This document shows positions 27,540 through 36,751 of a stretch of 64,000 nt of DNA, piece by piece; position 1 is the stretch's first letter, and every line of letters starts with the position of its first letter. The stretch lies in contig NZ_JBHLWI010000048.1 in the NCBI RefSeq assembly GCF_042432905.1, positions 24,448-88,447 of the forward strand, written 5' to 3'. The position numbers were made by a program, and so were the translations under genes. Below the pieces are notes generated by a model, which was not told where the DNA came from, made no database searches, and saw only the letters and a program-made list of their open reading frames with translations. The DNA is from Fontibacter flavus (lineage in GTDB: Bacteria > Bacteroidota > Bacteroidia > Cytophagales > Cyclobacteriaceae).

Positions 27540-28068
27540 TCCATTTTCCAGGACTTTTAGTGTGTCAGAGTTGGAGACTTTTCAGTTTTTATCTCAGGTG
27601 ATGCTGTTCGAAAAATTGAAAAATGTGGAGATGTCCAGGTTTCTTCCCGCACTTCATTTTCGAAAATACAGGAGGGATGAGGTGGTGTTTTTTAGCGGAG
27701 ATCCCAGTCAGGCTCTTTATATCGTTAAATCGGGGCGGATTCATCTTACCATAGACATCAAAGATAACTTTGAAATCATCAATGAAGTAAACAAAACAGA
27801 AGCTTTTGGGGAAAACTCCATGTTGGAAAATACTTTTAGGATTTATACCGCCATAGTTGCTTCAGAAGAGGCGGAGCTTGCAGTTATTCCCCATTTTGCC
27901 ATGCAGGAAATTTTTGAAAGTCATCCGAGAACAAAAGCTAAAATGATGACTTCCCTTGCTGAATTTTATAACCAAAACAACCGAAGACTGTTTAAGTCTT
28001 ACAAGAGCTCTTTTGGCTTTTTCAATTTACAGGAAATGTTTGATAGAAACAGGGAAGATTCAAAATAA
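27532..28068 (+). CDS. Cyclic-nucleotide-binding-domain protein without DNA-binding domain
   Basis: The 178-residue protein contains a CRP/FNR-type cNMP-binding beta-roll (residues ~25-140: VVFFSGDPSQALYIVKSGRI, then EAFGENSMLENTFRIYTAIV), but stops soon after with no C-terminal helix-turn-helix. The phosphate-binding cassette motif RTA is changed (FRIYTA), so nucleotide binding is uncertain. It is probably a small cytoplasmic sensor or adaptor rather than a transcription factor. It overlaps tilS by 8 nt, so the two are translated together. Confidence 0.82.
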   Translation: MLNPFSRTFSVSELETFQFLSQVMLFEKLKNVEMSRFLPALHFRKYRRDEVVFFSGDPSQALYIVKSGRIHLTIDIKDNFEIINEVNKTEAFGENSMLENTFRIYTAIVASEEAELAVIPHFAMQEIFESHPRTKAKMMTSLAEFYNQNNRRLFKSYKSSFGFFNLQEMFDRNREDSK

Positions 28069-28216
28069 GTGTTTTCTTGACCATCTATATGATTTAGCAA
28101 CAACATGGCTATTATTAGCAAGTAAACACCGCGATTGCTTTATAAAATGTCCTTTGTTTAATAACTTAGCGACACTTTTCATAATAATGTTAAAAACTTA
28201 AAATAAATCCATAATC

Positions 28217-29155
28217 ATGACAAAAGTAACCGTAGTAGGTGCAGGAAATGTGGGAGCAACTTGTGCCGATGTTTTGGCATACAGAGAAATTGCTGAGCAG
28301 ATAGTTTTGGTTGATATCAAAGAAGGTGTTGCAGAAGGCAAAGCCTTGGATATCTGGCAAAAAGCACCAATTAATCAATATGACAGCAGGACTGTAGGCA
28401 GTACCAATGATTACAGCAAAACTGCTGATTCTGATGTAGTAGTGATTACTTCAGGTTTGCCTAGAAAGCCAGGAATGACCAGAGATGACCTTATTGAAAC
28501 CAATGCCGGTATTGTAAAGTCTGTAACTGAAAATGTCATCAAGTATTCTCCGAATGCGATCATCATCGTGGTATCCAACCCTCTTGATGTAATGACCTAT
28601 CAGGCTCATATTACCTCTAAGCTGCCAAGAACAAAAGTGATCGGTATGGCAGGTATATTGGATACCGCTAGATACAGAGCTTTCATTGCTGATGAGTTGA
28701 ATATTTCTCCAAAAGAGATTCAGGCAATCCTTATGGGCGGACATGGTGATACCATGGTGCCTCTTCCAAGATACACAACAGTAGCCGGTATCCCTGTTAC
28801 TGAGCTGATCGCAAAAGATAAACTCGATGCTATCATTGAGAGAACCAAGTTCGGGGGTGGTGAATTGGTGAAATTGATGGGAACTTCCGCTTGGTATGCA
28901 CCAGGTTCTGCTGCCGCTCAAATGGTAGAAGCTATCCTGAAAAACCAAAACAGGGTATTCCCTGTTTGCATCAAACTTGATGGAGAATATGGAATCGATG
29001 ATTGCTATTTAGGTGTACCTGTAGTATTGGGTAAAAATGGAGTTGAAAAAGTCATCGAACTTGATCTTAATGAAGATGAAAAGGCTTTATTGGAAGTTTC
29101 CAGAGGCCATGTGAAAGAAGTGATGAATGTATTGGACAAACTTTCCAATAAGTAA
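28217..29155 (+). CDS. mdh: Malate dehydrogenase (NAD)
   Basis: Oxidises malate to oxaloacetate in the TCA cycle. The 312-residue protein has a Rossmann motif VGAGNVGA (residues 7-14), the Asp that selects NAD (VLVDI), ITSGLPRKPGMTRDDL with the substrate-binding arginines, and the catalytic His176 in MGGHGDTMVP. It is of the LDH-like bacterial MDH type. A strong terminator follows at 29177. Confidence 0.97.
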   Translation: MTKVTVVGAGNVGATCADVLAYREIAEQIVLVDIKEGVAEGKALDIWQKAPINQYDSRTVGSTNDYSKTADSDVVVITSGLPRKPGMTRDDLIETNAGIVKSVTENVIKYSPNAIIIVVSNPLDVMTYQAHITSKLPRTKVIGMAGILDTARYRAFIADELNISPKEIQAILMGGHGDTMVPLPRYTTVAGIPVTELIAKDKLDAIIERTKFGGGELVKLMGTSAWYAPGSAAAQMVEAILKNQNRVFPVCIKLDGEYGIDDCYLGVPVVLGKNGVEKVIELDLNEDEKALLEVSRGHVKEVMNVLDKLSNK

Positions 29156-29176
29156 AATTCTTCATTTTAGAATAAG

Positions 29177-29206
29177 AAAATCCCGGCCTTAAGTCGGGAT
29201 TTTTTA
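29177..29206 (+). terminator. Rho-independent terminator after mdh
   Basis: AATCCCG and CGGGATT form a 7-bp stem around GCCTTAAGT, followed by a run of Ts. It lies 21 nt after the mdh stop. Confidence 0.85.
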
Positions 29207-29255
29207 TTTACTTTGACTTTGTTCAATTTATCAATCAAACCAAGATTTAATTTCA

Positions 29256-31985
29256 GTGCGTATTAGTAAGGTTTTTCTGTATCTATTGATTATTGCAACT
29301 TTAGCTGTGGCGGGTTATTATTTGATTGAAAAGTTTAATCCATTTGCACGGAAAAACGGTATGGAGCTGGTGTCATCTGATGCCGTTGTGGTTTTTGAGA
29401 CGCAAAACCCGGTAATGGCATGGAATCAGCTGATCAGTCAGCCTTTATGGTCCAGACTTATGGATCTTCCAGCACTGAATCAGGCTCAAAACCAATTGAT
29501 GGCATTGGACAGTATTTTCGGGTCAAATGGAAGTCTCGAAAAAACGCTAAGAGGAAATCAGTTGATTGTTTCACTTCATCCAGTAGGAAGAGAGGAATTT
29601 GACTTTTTGTATACTTTTTCATTTAAAAACACATCAGATCTTCAGTTCTTGGAAAAGCTGGAAAGCCAATTGCCCCCTCTATCACAAATAAATTCAAGGA
29701 GTTACAGCAACGTTATTATCAAAGAATTCCAAAGTCTTGAGCTGGAAAGAAACCTGAATTATACCGTGATCAATAATGTATTGGTAGTCAGTTACACCTC
29801 ATTTCTTGTAGAGGAGGCGATCAGGTATTCTCAGAGCAGTAATTTATCTAACTTTAAATCTATTCATAAAAAGCTGTTTGATGAATTACCCGGCGCTAAA
29901 GGGCTTGGGGTGGTAAGGTTGTCTGCCAGTGGATTGGCAAATCTGATTGCAGGCATTTCAAGGGGTAAGGATTTAAGTATGATTAGAAATTTTGAAAGGA
30001 CAGGGGTTTCAGCCAATTTGGAACTGAAATTTTTGGACGGGAAAATACTCTTGGATGGAAATGCTTACTTTCCTGATGGCCGTGAAGTGGATTTCAGTAA
30101 TCAAGAAAGTTCTTCAGCAGGTCTCTTCCAAAATTATATCAGCAATAGGTCAGCAGTTTATACCCAATATGATTTTAAAGAATCAGGCCAGTTGACTGAG
30201 CTGAAAGATGATGGTTTTCAATACAATAGTTCCTTGAAGGGGGATATTGAAAAAAATCTCTTAGAAAAAGGTTTTTTGGAAAATCTGAGTGGTGCTTTGG
30301 GGAATATGCTTTTTGAAATAAGTCCCAATGAGCCACAAGATCAGGTTTTGATCATACATTCAGAATCTATAGACCAACAAATTGGCTTATTGAAACAATT
30401 CGGTTTAGGGGTGGAGGAGACAGGGTCTATAGATGGACTTCCTTTGGATTTTTACCAGGAAAAGGAAATTTTTATGGTGGCTTCTGAAGAATTTCCTGCA
30501 CATCTTTTTGAAGGGAAATTTATGGGTTTTCAGGATACTTATATTACATCTATCGGAAATCTTTTGGTTTTTGCCAATAGTAGCAAGGCGATGAAACTTT
30601 TCATTGATGACCTGAAGAATGATAATACTTGGGGGAGGTCACTTCAGCAAAAGCGGTTGATTGAAAGTATTTCTTCAAATGATGGCTATACTTTTATCAT
30701 CAATGTCGCCCGGTTTTGGAATTCAGTGGAAACGGTAAGTTCACCTAACTGGAAAGCATTTTTTCAGAAGTATGCACCGCAGCTTAGGTCGATAGATCTG
30801 ATTTCGATGAGGGTCAAAGAATTGAATAAGAAAAATTACGTATCATTAGAATTAGGATATAATCTAGAACCGATCAAGCAGGTTCAGGATATTATGCTGA
30901 CAGAAAACAAGTCTTTCCAGTTTGATAATTTGTTGGTTTATGGTCCGGTAAGTGTTCAAAACTTTGTAGACAATAGTCTTGAGTTTCTGGTCCAGGATGA
31001 AAATGATGTCATGCATTTATTGACTTCCGAAGGAAGCCTGGTTTTTTCTTATCAATTGGAAGGTCCTATTATCAGTGAAATTTACCAGGTGGATTATTAT
31101 AAAAATGGAAAACTACAATTATTGTTGGCTACAGAGAAACAAGTCTACATTGTTGACCGGTTGGGAAATCTTATCCCGGGCTTTCCCGTTAGCATCAATG
31201 CTGGTAGAATCACCCATTTGAACCTTGTAGATTATAGTAATTCGAAAGAATATAGATTTTTCGTTGGTACTGATGAAGGTGATTTATTGCTTTTGGATAA
31301 AGAGGGAAAGCTTTTGGACGGTTGGAATCCAAAAAAGGTCAGTAGTTCCCTAGCGGTAAAACCTTCACACCATAGAATAGCAGGAGTAGGGGATAGAATG
31401 GTAGCATTGACTGCTAACGGTCAGCTCTATTTTTTCAATAGAAGAGGGGAGTCAGAGCTTGGTTCACCTATCAGATTGGGAGATGGGCTAGCTTCTGATT
31501 ACATTATTTTGGAAAGAGGAAGTGCCAGAGATACAAGATTAGTGACTATTACCAAAGAAGGAGAAGTAGTTCAGGTCAATTTCATGGGTGAACTGACCTA
31601 CAGGAATCAATTGATGAGACCGGATAGAGAAAGCAAGTTTTATCTCATCAAAGACCAAAAAGAAGATAGGTATTTGTTTGTAGTACATGAGTACAATAAG
31701 GTTACTGTCTTAGACCAAGAGTATAAAGAGCTTTTTGCGATCAATATGTTCGCAGAGAAGCTGAATTTTCAATTCTTCTCATTTGGCTCCGATAAAAATA
31801 TTTTTGTGGTTACAGACCCTTATCAGGAATTTATTTACTTATATAATCTTCAGGGGAATCTTTTGAATACCACACCTATCGGTGGAAATCAGAAAATTGA
31901 TTTGAAATATTCAGGTAGCCAAAATGACTACACAATTTATGTGATTTCAGGCAAAAGGTTTTCCGAGTATAAATTGCCACTGTAA
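29256..31985 (+). CDS. Membrane-anchored protein of unknown function with C-terminal propeller-like repeats
   Basis: The 909-residue protein starts with GTG. It has one N-terminal membrane segment (residues ~5-22) and a large extracytoplasmic part. Residues ~35-550 resemble the DUF3352-type fold loosely (SSDAVVVFETQNPVMAWNQL near the start). From about residue 565 to the end there are repeated beta-blades such as LLATEKQVYIVDRLGNLIPG, FVGTDEGDLLLLDKEGKLLD and VALTANGQLYFFNRRGES, in the style of a PQQ/WD-like propeller. I do not recognise a named function. It stands alone between mdh and the MscS gene and is followed by an unusually long hairpin. Confidence 0.75.
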   Translation: MRISKVFLYLLIIATLAVAGYYLIEKFNPFARKNGMELVSSDAVVVFETQNPVMAWNQLISQPLWSRLMDLPALNQAQNQLMALDSIFGSNGSLEKTLRGNQLIVSLHPVGREEFDFLYTFSFKNTSDLQFLEKLESQLPPLSQINSRSYSNVIIKEFQSLELERNLNYTVINNVLVVSYTSFLVEEAIRYSQSSNLSNFKSIHKKLFDELPGAKGLGVVRLSASGLANLIAGISRGKDLSMIRNFERTGVSANLELKFLDGKILLDGNAYFPDGREVDFSNQESSSAGLFQNYISNRSAVYTQYDFKESGQLTELKDDGFQYNSSLKGDIEKNLLEKGFLENLSGALGNMLFEISPNEPQDQVLIIHSESIDQQIGLLKQFGLGVEETGSIDGLPLDFYQEKEIFMVASEEFPAHLFEGKFMGFQDTYITSIGNLLVFANSSKAMKLFIDDLKNDNTWGRSLQQKRLIESISSNDGYTFIINVARFWNSVETVSSPNWKAFFQKYAPQLRSIDLISMRVKELNKKNYVSLELGYNLEPIKQVQDIMLTENKSFQFDNLLVYGPVSVQNFVDNSLEFLVQDENDVMHLLTSEGSLVFSYQLEGPIISEIYQVDYYKNGKLQLLLATEKQVYIVDRLGNLIPGFPVSINAGRITHLNLVDYSNSKEYRFFVGTDEGDLLLLDKEGKLLDGWNPKKVSSSLAVKPSHHRIAGVGDRMVALTANGQLYFFNRRGESELGSPIRLGDGLASDYIILERGSARDTRLVTITKEGEVVQVNFMGELTYRNQLMRPDRESKFYLIKDQKEDRYLFVVHEYNKVTVLDQEYKELFAINMFAEKLNFQFFSFGSDKNIFVVTDPYQEFIYLYNLQGNLLNTTPIGGNQKIDLKYSGSQNDYTIYVISGKRFSEYKLPL

Positions 31986-31988
31986 TTT

Positions 31989-32030
31989 TAATTGCCTTTT
32001 CGGACATAATTTTGTCTGAAAAGGCAATTA
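31989..32030. terminator. Long 18-bp inverted repeat after the 909-residue gene
   Basis: The left arm (31989-32006) and right arm (32013-32030) pair over 18 bp with a single G-T mismatch and a 6-nt loop. No T-run follows on the plus strand. It starts 4 nt after the stop codon, so it is probably a transcript-end or mRNA-stabilising structure rather than a canonical terminator. Confidence 0.55.
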
Positions 32031-32064
32031 ATCCCCATTCCTTTCCCTTGTTTAATGATCTTTA

Positions 32065-32072
32065 TATTTTTG
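32065..32072 (+). promoter_or_regulatory. Possible -7 box for the MscS-type gene
   Basis: TATTTTTG matches TAnnTTTG. It would start transcription near 32079, which fits translation from the ATG at 32094 and not from the upstream ATG at 32055. The -33 element is weak (TTG 14 nt upstream). Confidence 0.35.
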
Positions 32073-32093
32073 TGTTTCCAAAAATTAATTGAA

Positions 32094-33764
32094 ATGTATT
32101 TGACCAAAATAAAAGCTACCATCATTTTTTCAATTTTAATCTTACCAAACATCCTTTTCGGGCAGGTAATATTTGATGATCGTCAGGTGTTGGTGACAGA
32201 AGAAGATTACCATGACTTATCAACTCCTTACCATGCCACCCTGTCTTTTTTCTATAATTTAAGAGAGGAAAGCTATGATCCCGAAGCTGCTTCCCGTGTA
32301 TTGACATTGAATGCGGCAAATGCCAAAGATGCAAGTAAGCTTGCAATTCAGTTAAAACAGATCTTTGATGGCAATGCTGTATTTGTAAAAATCAATGAAG
32401 TTCCCAATGAATCAGATTACATTGATACCTTGTACAGCAATCAGTCCAAATACTTTTTTGATACCAAGCAACTTCCTTTGGTCTATTTGGAAAAAGTTGG
32501 AAAAGAATGGAAATTCAGTGCATTTACTGTTTCTCAAATTGAGGAAATGCACCATGAGACTTATCCATATGGGACAGACCGTTTGTTGAATTTGCTTCCA
32601 AAATTAGGGAGTCAGGTATATTTAGGTCTGCACTTTTGGCAATTTGTAGGCCTCTTTTTACTGATCTTGTTGCTTTTCTTATCTCACAAGTTGATTACTT
32701 TTTTATTGGATAAGGTGTTTTTGTACCTGATGGGAAAATTAGGTTATGGGTATGTGGGTGAAAAATTCCTGCTTCCGGTGGCAAGGGTTACCAGTATTTA
32801 CCTGATCGTAGTACTATCTTCTTTATTTATCAGATTGCTGCAATTGCCTATAGAAGTGGTGTCCATAGTGGTTAAAATTCTGAATGCAGCTAAACCTTTC
32901 ATCATCACTATTGTCTTTTATAAAATAGTCGATATAGTTTCTCTGTACTTTGGGCGACTGGCAGAGAAAACAGAATCTACTTTGGATGATCAATTGGTGC
33001 CTTTGATCCGAAAGACACTGAAAGCTTTTGTGGTGATTATCGGTTCTTTATTTGTACTCAAAGAAGGGCTTGAGGTCGATATTGTGCCGTTTTTGACGGG
33101 TCTGTCTATTGGAGGTTTGGCCTTTGCCTTGGCTGCACAGGATACCATTAAGAATTTCTTTGGGTCTATCATGATATTCATTGACAAGCCTTTTCAGGTT
33201 GGGGACTGGATTACTTCAGGTGACGTGGATGGAACTGTGGAAGAGGTTGGGTTCAGATCTACAAGGGTCAGGACTTTTAGAAATTCTGTTATGTATATTC
33301 CCAATGGAAAAATCGCGGATGCGACAATCGATAATCATGGATTAAGGCAATACAGAAGGTTTTATACCACTTTGACAGTGACTTATGATACCCCTCCTGA
33401 ATTGATCCAGGCTTTTGTGGAGGGATTGAGACAAATAGTGGACAGCCATCCTCATACAAGAAAGGATGCCTACAATATTTATTTCAATAACCTGTCTGCC
33501 TATAGTCAGGATATAATGTTTTACATTTTCTTTCAGGTGGGTACTTGGCCGGAAGAGTTGAAGTGCAGGCATGAAATTTTGGTGCAGATTGTCAAGCTGG
33601 CCAAGACGCTTGGCGTTCGTTTTGCTTTACCTACTCAGACTTTACATATGGAAAGTTTCCCTGAAAAGAAAACACTGGTTCCATCATATGAACAAGAAAA
33701 GACGGTTTATGCTGCTAAATTACAGGAGTTTTTGAGTACGGAACTGACAAGGAAAGACAATTAA
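32094..33764 (+). CDS. MscS-family mechanosensitive channel with secreted N-terminal domain
   Basis: The 556-residue protein starts at ATG 32094, so that a signal peptide (residues ~8-22, ILPNILFGQ) is N-terminal. An upstream ATG at 32055 would add 13 non-conserved residues. A periplasmic domain of ~165 residues precedes several membrane helices. The MscS core follows: the pore-lining helix GLSIGGLAFALAAQDTIKNF, then FIDKPFQVGDWI and YIPNGKIADATI of the beta domain. Family role: opens under membrane tension to release solutes during osmotic downshift, in the inner membrane. The N-terminal domain is not recognised. Confidence 0.9.
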   Translation: MYLTKIKATIIFSILILPNILFGQVIFDDRQVLVTEEDYHDLSTPYHATLSFFYNLREESYDPEAASRVLTLNAANAKDASKLAIQLKQIFDGNAVFVKINEVPNESDYIDTLYSNQSKYFFDTKQLPLVYLEKVGKEWKFSAFTVSQIEEMHHETYPYGTDRLLNLLPKLGSQVYLGLHFWQFVGLFLLILLLFLSHKLITFLLDKVFLYLMGKLGYGYVGEKFLLPVARVTSIYLIVVLSSLFIRLLQLPIEVVSIVVKILNAAKPFIITIVFYKIVDIVSLYFGRLAEKTESTLDDQLVPLIRKTLKAFVVIIGSLFVLKEGLEVDIVPFLTGLSIGGLAFALAAQDTIKNFFGSIMIFIDKPFQVGDWITSGDVDGTVEEVGFRSTRVRTFRNSVMYIPNGKIADATIDNHGLRQYRRFYTTLTVTYDTPPELIQAFVEGLRQIVDSHPHTRKDAYNIYFNNLSAYSQDIMFYIFFQVGTWPEELKCRHEILVQIVKLAKTLGVRFALPTQTLHMESFPEKKTLVPSYEQEKTVYAAKLQEFLSTELTRKDN

Positions 33765-33777
33765 ATAAACTCTGAAT

Positions 33778-33987
33778 ATGCGTTATGTCATTGCTTTCTT
33801 TCTGCCCTGGCTTTCATTGATTCTTCAGGGAAAAATATTCTCTGGAATCATCTGCCTTATCCTACAGATTACCATTATAGGCTGGCTTCCTGCGGCCATA
33901 TGGGCCATTATGTCTGTCCATAATATGTATGAGGACAGAAGGGTGAATAAAATTGTTCGTGCAATAAAATCTTCAGAGCGGAATTAA
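33778..33987 (+). CDS. YqaE/Pmp3-family small membrane protein
   Basis: The 69-residue protein has two hydrophobic segments (FFLPWLSLILQGK and ICLILQITIIGWLPAAIWAI) with the Pmp3 pattern of a proline- and tryptophan-containing turn. It lies 13 nt after the MscS gene, so it is probably co-transcribed. Family members are induced by salt or membrane stress in other organisms, which fits a neighbouring osmotic channel. The 3' end overlaps the convergent gene by 4 nt. Confidence 0.8.
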   Translation: MRYVIAFFLPWLSLILQGKIFSGIICLILQITIIGWLPAAIWAIMSVHNMYEDRRVNKIVRAIKSSERN

Positions 33988-35603
33988 TCGACGACTTCTA
34001 AGAAATCTTTGTGAAAAACAATCCTGCCTTCCTCGTTGAAGAAGGAATAAATAACCTCAAATTGACCAGTAACTTGAGAACTTGTTACCCTAATACTGGG
34101 CTGTTCTAGGTTATTGCTCCAGTATAAGCTGGTTCTGAAATCAGGATAGTTTGCCTGTCCAATCTGGCTATTGAAATGTGGACTTTTTAGCTTTTTTGGT
34201 TTCTGAATTTCCCAATAATTAAAATAAAGAGCGTTAGTGGGTAATTCAAATTTTCCAAAATCATTTTCAAATGAGGAAAAGCTGATCACTCCTGAAAATT
34301 TATCTTTATTGAGAAAAAAATCCCTGGTCAAAACTTCAAGTTTTTGAATATTGGACGGGTTGAACTTCGCCAGTTTGTCAGTGTCAAAAACAGGCATGCC
34401 ATCAATCAGAATCAAAGGATTTTCCTGAAATAGTGCATTTATTGGGCTGTTGAGAACCTTATAAACAGTCTTCTTATCCTGCTTTCTGACGAGTACTTCA
34501 GGTACATATTCCCGAAGGGTTGTTTCCATATCATCAAATCTGGTGTAATCGTCTAACAGATAGGTTCTGTCAGCCACAAACCCAGTGACGATAGGGAAAA
34601 AGTCATTTGATTCAATAGGATAAAAATAAGGGCTTACCTGGGCACTGGCTATCAGATCCAATAAGAAATTTTTGTTTTTTTCTTCTATCACAAGATCGGG
34701 AAAAATAAAGTCTTCCTTGAAAATCATTTCCAAAAATGGAGATTGAGGGGAAAAATTCAATTGGTTTTCAAAGTTGATTGATTGTGCAACCAAAAATTCA
34801 AAAGTTTTTAGGGGACCCATTTCAAAAAATAGATTTCCATTCTTATCAGGTTTAGCAGTATTCAAAACAGATTGCTTGCCATGGGCGGAAAGAAAAAATG
34901 TCTCTTCAGTATCAATGGTTGGGCTCAGGTTTTTCCCATGAATGATATGTCCGTATAATTCAGGGACAAGTGCTGTTTGTTTTTCCTGAGGGTGATAAAT
35001 TTCCTGATAAATAAAACCTTTATATTCTTCGGGTAAAAATGGATTTACCAATGAAATGGAAAGTGAAAAAGGATTAGATTCTCCCTGTCTGTCGATGTCT
35101 ATATTGGAGGAACTGGAAATATTGATGTTATGCTCTCTGATCAAGTTGGGATTAGCCTGTGGTTTTTCAAATGAGTATTTGTTTTTAACCGGGTTAGTGT
35201 TTCTCAGTACGGGTGGTTTTTTTTGATTAATTACCGTGATGAATTGGTTAAATACCCCCTTGCCCGTCTTTTGAATCAATGGGCTGGTTCTGGTGTAAAG
35301 CCTTAATAAATAATGATCTGATTCAAGTTGGCCGGGTATTTCCAGATAGGCCTCTGCCTGTCCGTTTACCAATGGAACTATAAATTGTTTGACGGCTTTT
35401 TGGTTCCGGTCTATCATTTCCACATAAGCCATTTTTGAAGCACTTGGTTCTTTACCTTGTAGGGCTTTCAGGTTAATCCAAATGGTTTCTCCTGCTACAG
35501 TAATGTTTTTGGAAATGTGGGCAAAAATGATCTCTTCTGTCATTTCCTGACTGAATCCGGAAAAGCCTGAAAACATCAGAATGGCAAACAACAGCTTTTT
35601 CAT
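33984..35603 (-). CDS. Secreted protein with macroglobulin-like domain and TonB-plug-like segment, no barrel
   Basis: The 539-residue protein starts at ATG 35603 (MKKLLFAILMF) with a signal peptide ending near GFSQ. Residues ~25-110 resemble an MG2/macroglobulin-type beta domain (AGETIWINLKAL, YLEIPGQLESDHYLLRLYT). Residues ~390-465 resemble a TonB-receptor plug (PLILIDGMPVFDTDKLAKF, then NIQKLEVLTR), but the chain ends without a beta-barrel. It is the last gene of the TonB-receptor operon, 2 nt after the DUF4249 gene, so it probably assists or regulates that receptor. I cannot assign a known function. Confidence 0.75.
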   Translation of the reverse strand: MKKLLFAILMFSGFSGFSQEMTEEIIFAHISKNITVAGETIWINLKALQGKEPSASKMAYVEMIDRNQKAVKQFIVPLVNGQAEAYLEIPGQLESDHYLLRLYTRTSPLIQKTGKGVFNQFITVINQKKPPVLRNTNPVKNKYSFEKPQANPNLIREHNINISSSSNIDIDRQGESNPFSLSISLVNPFLPEEYKGFIYQEIYHPQEKQTALVPELYGHIIHGKNLSPTIDTEETFFLSAHGKQSVLNTAKPDKNGNLFFEMGPLKTFEFLVAQSINFENQLNFSPQSPFLEMIFKEDFIFPDLVIEEKNKNFLLDLIASAQVSPYFYPIESNDFFPIVTGFVADRTYLLDDYTRFDDMETTLREYVPEVLVRKQDKKTVYKVLNSPINALFQENPLILIDGMPVFDTDKLAKFNPSNIQKLEVLTRDFFLNKDKFSGVISFSSFENDFGKFELPTNALYFNYWEIQKPKKLKSPHFNSQIGQANYPDFRTSLYWSNNLEQPSIRVTSSQVTGQFEVIYSFFNEEGRIVFHKDFLEVVD

Positions 35604-35605
35604 CC

Positions 35606-36751
35606 TTAATCCTCCCAAAATTCAGGTCTAACATTTGTGCCGCGAAGGGTACAGTCCACACATCGGTAATCCGCACCTCTGTAACCAATTAGGAACATAC
35701 CATCCCACACATCTCTTACTGGAACAACTATTCCATTGTTGAAAGCATCTCTTATGGCAGAGGCTGTAGGAGGGATAGTGTCCTGAAGTATTTGACAAAA
35801 CTCATATTCAGGTATAAATACAGGCCAAGGGAATACCTCAGATGCATTGATATAAAGTCGTTTATTTGCCGATTTGCCCATGCTGATAAATCCGATTACT
35901 TTTTCGGAGGGGTCTTCTGGATTTTGGATATTGCCGGTAATGAGGGAGGGGAGAGGACTGAAAATGCCACCGATATCATCAGAATTCTTTCGGAGTATTT
36001 CCCAAAAATTGAAAGCATCTTGGTCTATAGCCCTTTGTTTGACCAGAACACTGTATCTGTTGGTCAGTTTTTCAGACCTAGGTGGAATCCGTATCAACTC
36101 CCTTTGCAATATTCTGTTGTCTTCAAATCTAGCGGCATCCTGTAAGACTATTTTAGGGTTTAGGTTATCTTTCCAGCACCTGTCCACCCGTTCATCTTCG
36201 TTTCTTGTTCTGATACTGCCTTCTTCATAGATCAAAAAAGACCTGATTCCAGCATTGAAAATCCAATGTTCTTCATAGCTCCACATGAAATATTGTTTTT
36301 CCTGTTCACCCTTTGTACTGATATAGATTTCTACCCCATCATTATCCTGGACAAATGCCAACTCCTCGATTTCCGGACTGATAATGGGAGTCATGGGCGC
36401 ACTGGTGTATTGTTTTCCATTTTTGAGCCAGATGCTCAGGGTATATTCTTTTGTGGGATCAAAATTTCCATTTAAGGTATACCGTCCATTTCCTTTTTCT
36501 TCAAAATCCCACAGGTTCAAATTGTCGCTTAGAAAAACCCTTGCTCCTTCTTCCTGAATTGGAGAAGCAATACTGTTGATTGGCGAAGTTCTGCCAAGGG
36601 TGATTTGTGATTCACCTGAAACTTCTATGTACCCTTCGACCACGAGGAAATCAACACTTTGAGGCGAGAGGTCCGGTTCAAATGGATCCCTACATGACTG
36701 TAGAATTCCAATAATCAAAATAAGGATGATATGGAAGATCTTGTTTTTCAT
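35606..36751 (-). CDS. DUF4249-family lipoprotein
   Basis: The 381-residue protein has a lipoprotein signal ending at Cys20 (IGILQSC) and the DUF4249 start FLVVEGYIEVSGESQITLGRT split over residues ~33-55, followed by a beta-rich body. The C-terminus has paired cysteines (YRCVDCTLRG). DUF4249 proteins are typically encoded next to TonB-dependent receptors in Bacteroidota and are thought to be outer-membrane accessory lipoproteins for uptake. Its start overlaps the receptor stop by 1 nt (TGATG). Confidence 0.9.
   Translation of the reverse strand: MKNKIFHIILILIIGILQSCRDPFEPDLSPQSVDFLVVEGYIEVSGESQITLGRTSPINSIASPIQEEGARVFLSDNLNLWDFEEKGNGRYTLNGNFDPTKEYTLSIWLKNGKQYTSAPMTPIISPEIEELAFVQDNDGVEIYISTKGEQEKQYFMWSYEEHWIFNAGIRSFLIYEEGSIRTRNEDERVDRCWKDNLNPKIVLQDAARFEDNRILQRELIRIPPRSEKLTNRYSVLVKQRAIDQDAFNFWEILRKNSDDIGGIFSPLPSLITGNIQNPEDPSEKVIGFISMGKSANKRLYINASEVFPWPVFIPEYEFCQILQDTIPPTASAIRDAFNNGIVVPVRDVWDGMFLIGYRGADYRCVDCTLRGTNVRPEFWED

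Noticed and set aside
32055..32093. Upstream start for the MscS gene
   Set aside because: The signal peptide fits the ATG at 32094, and a -7 box lies between the two candidates.
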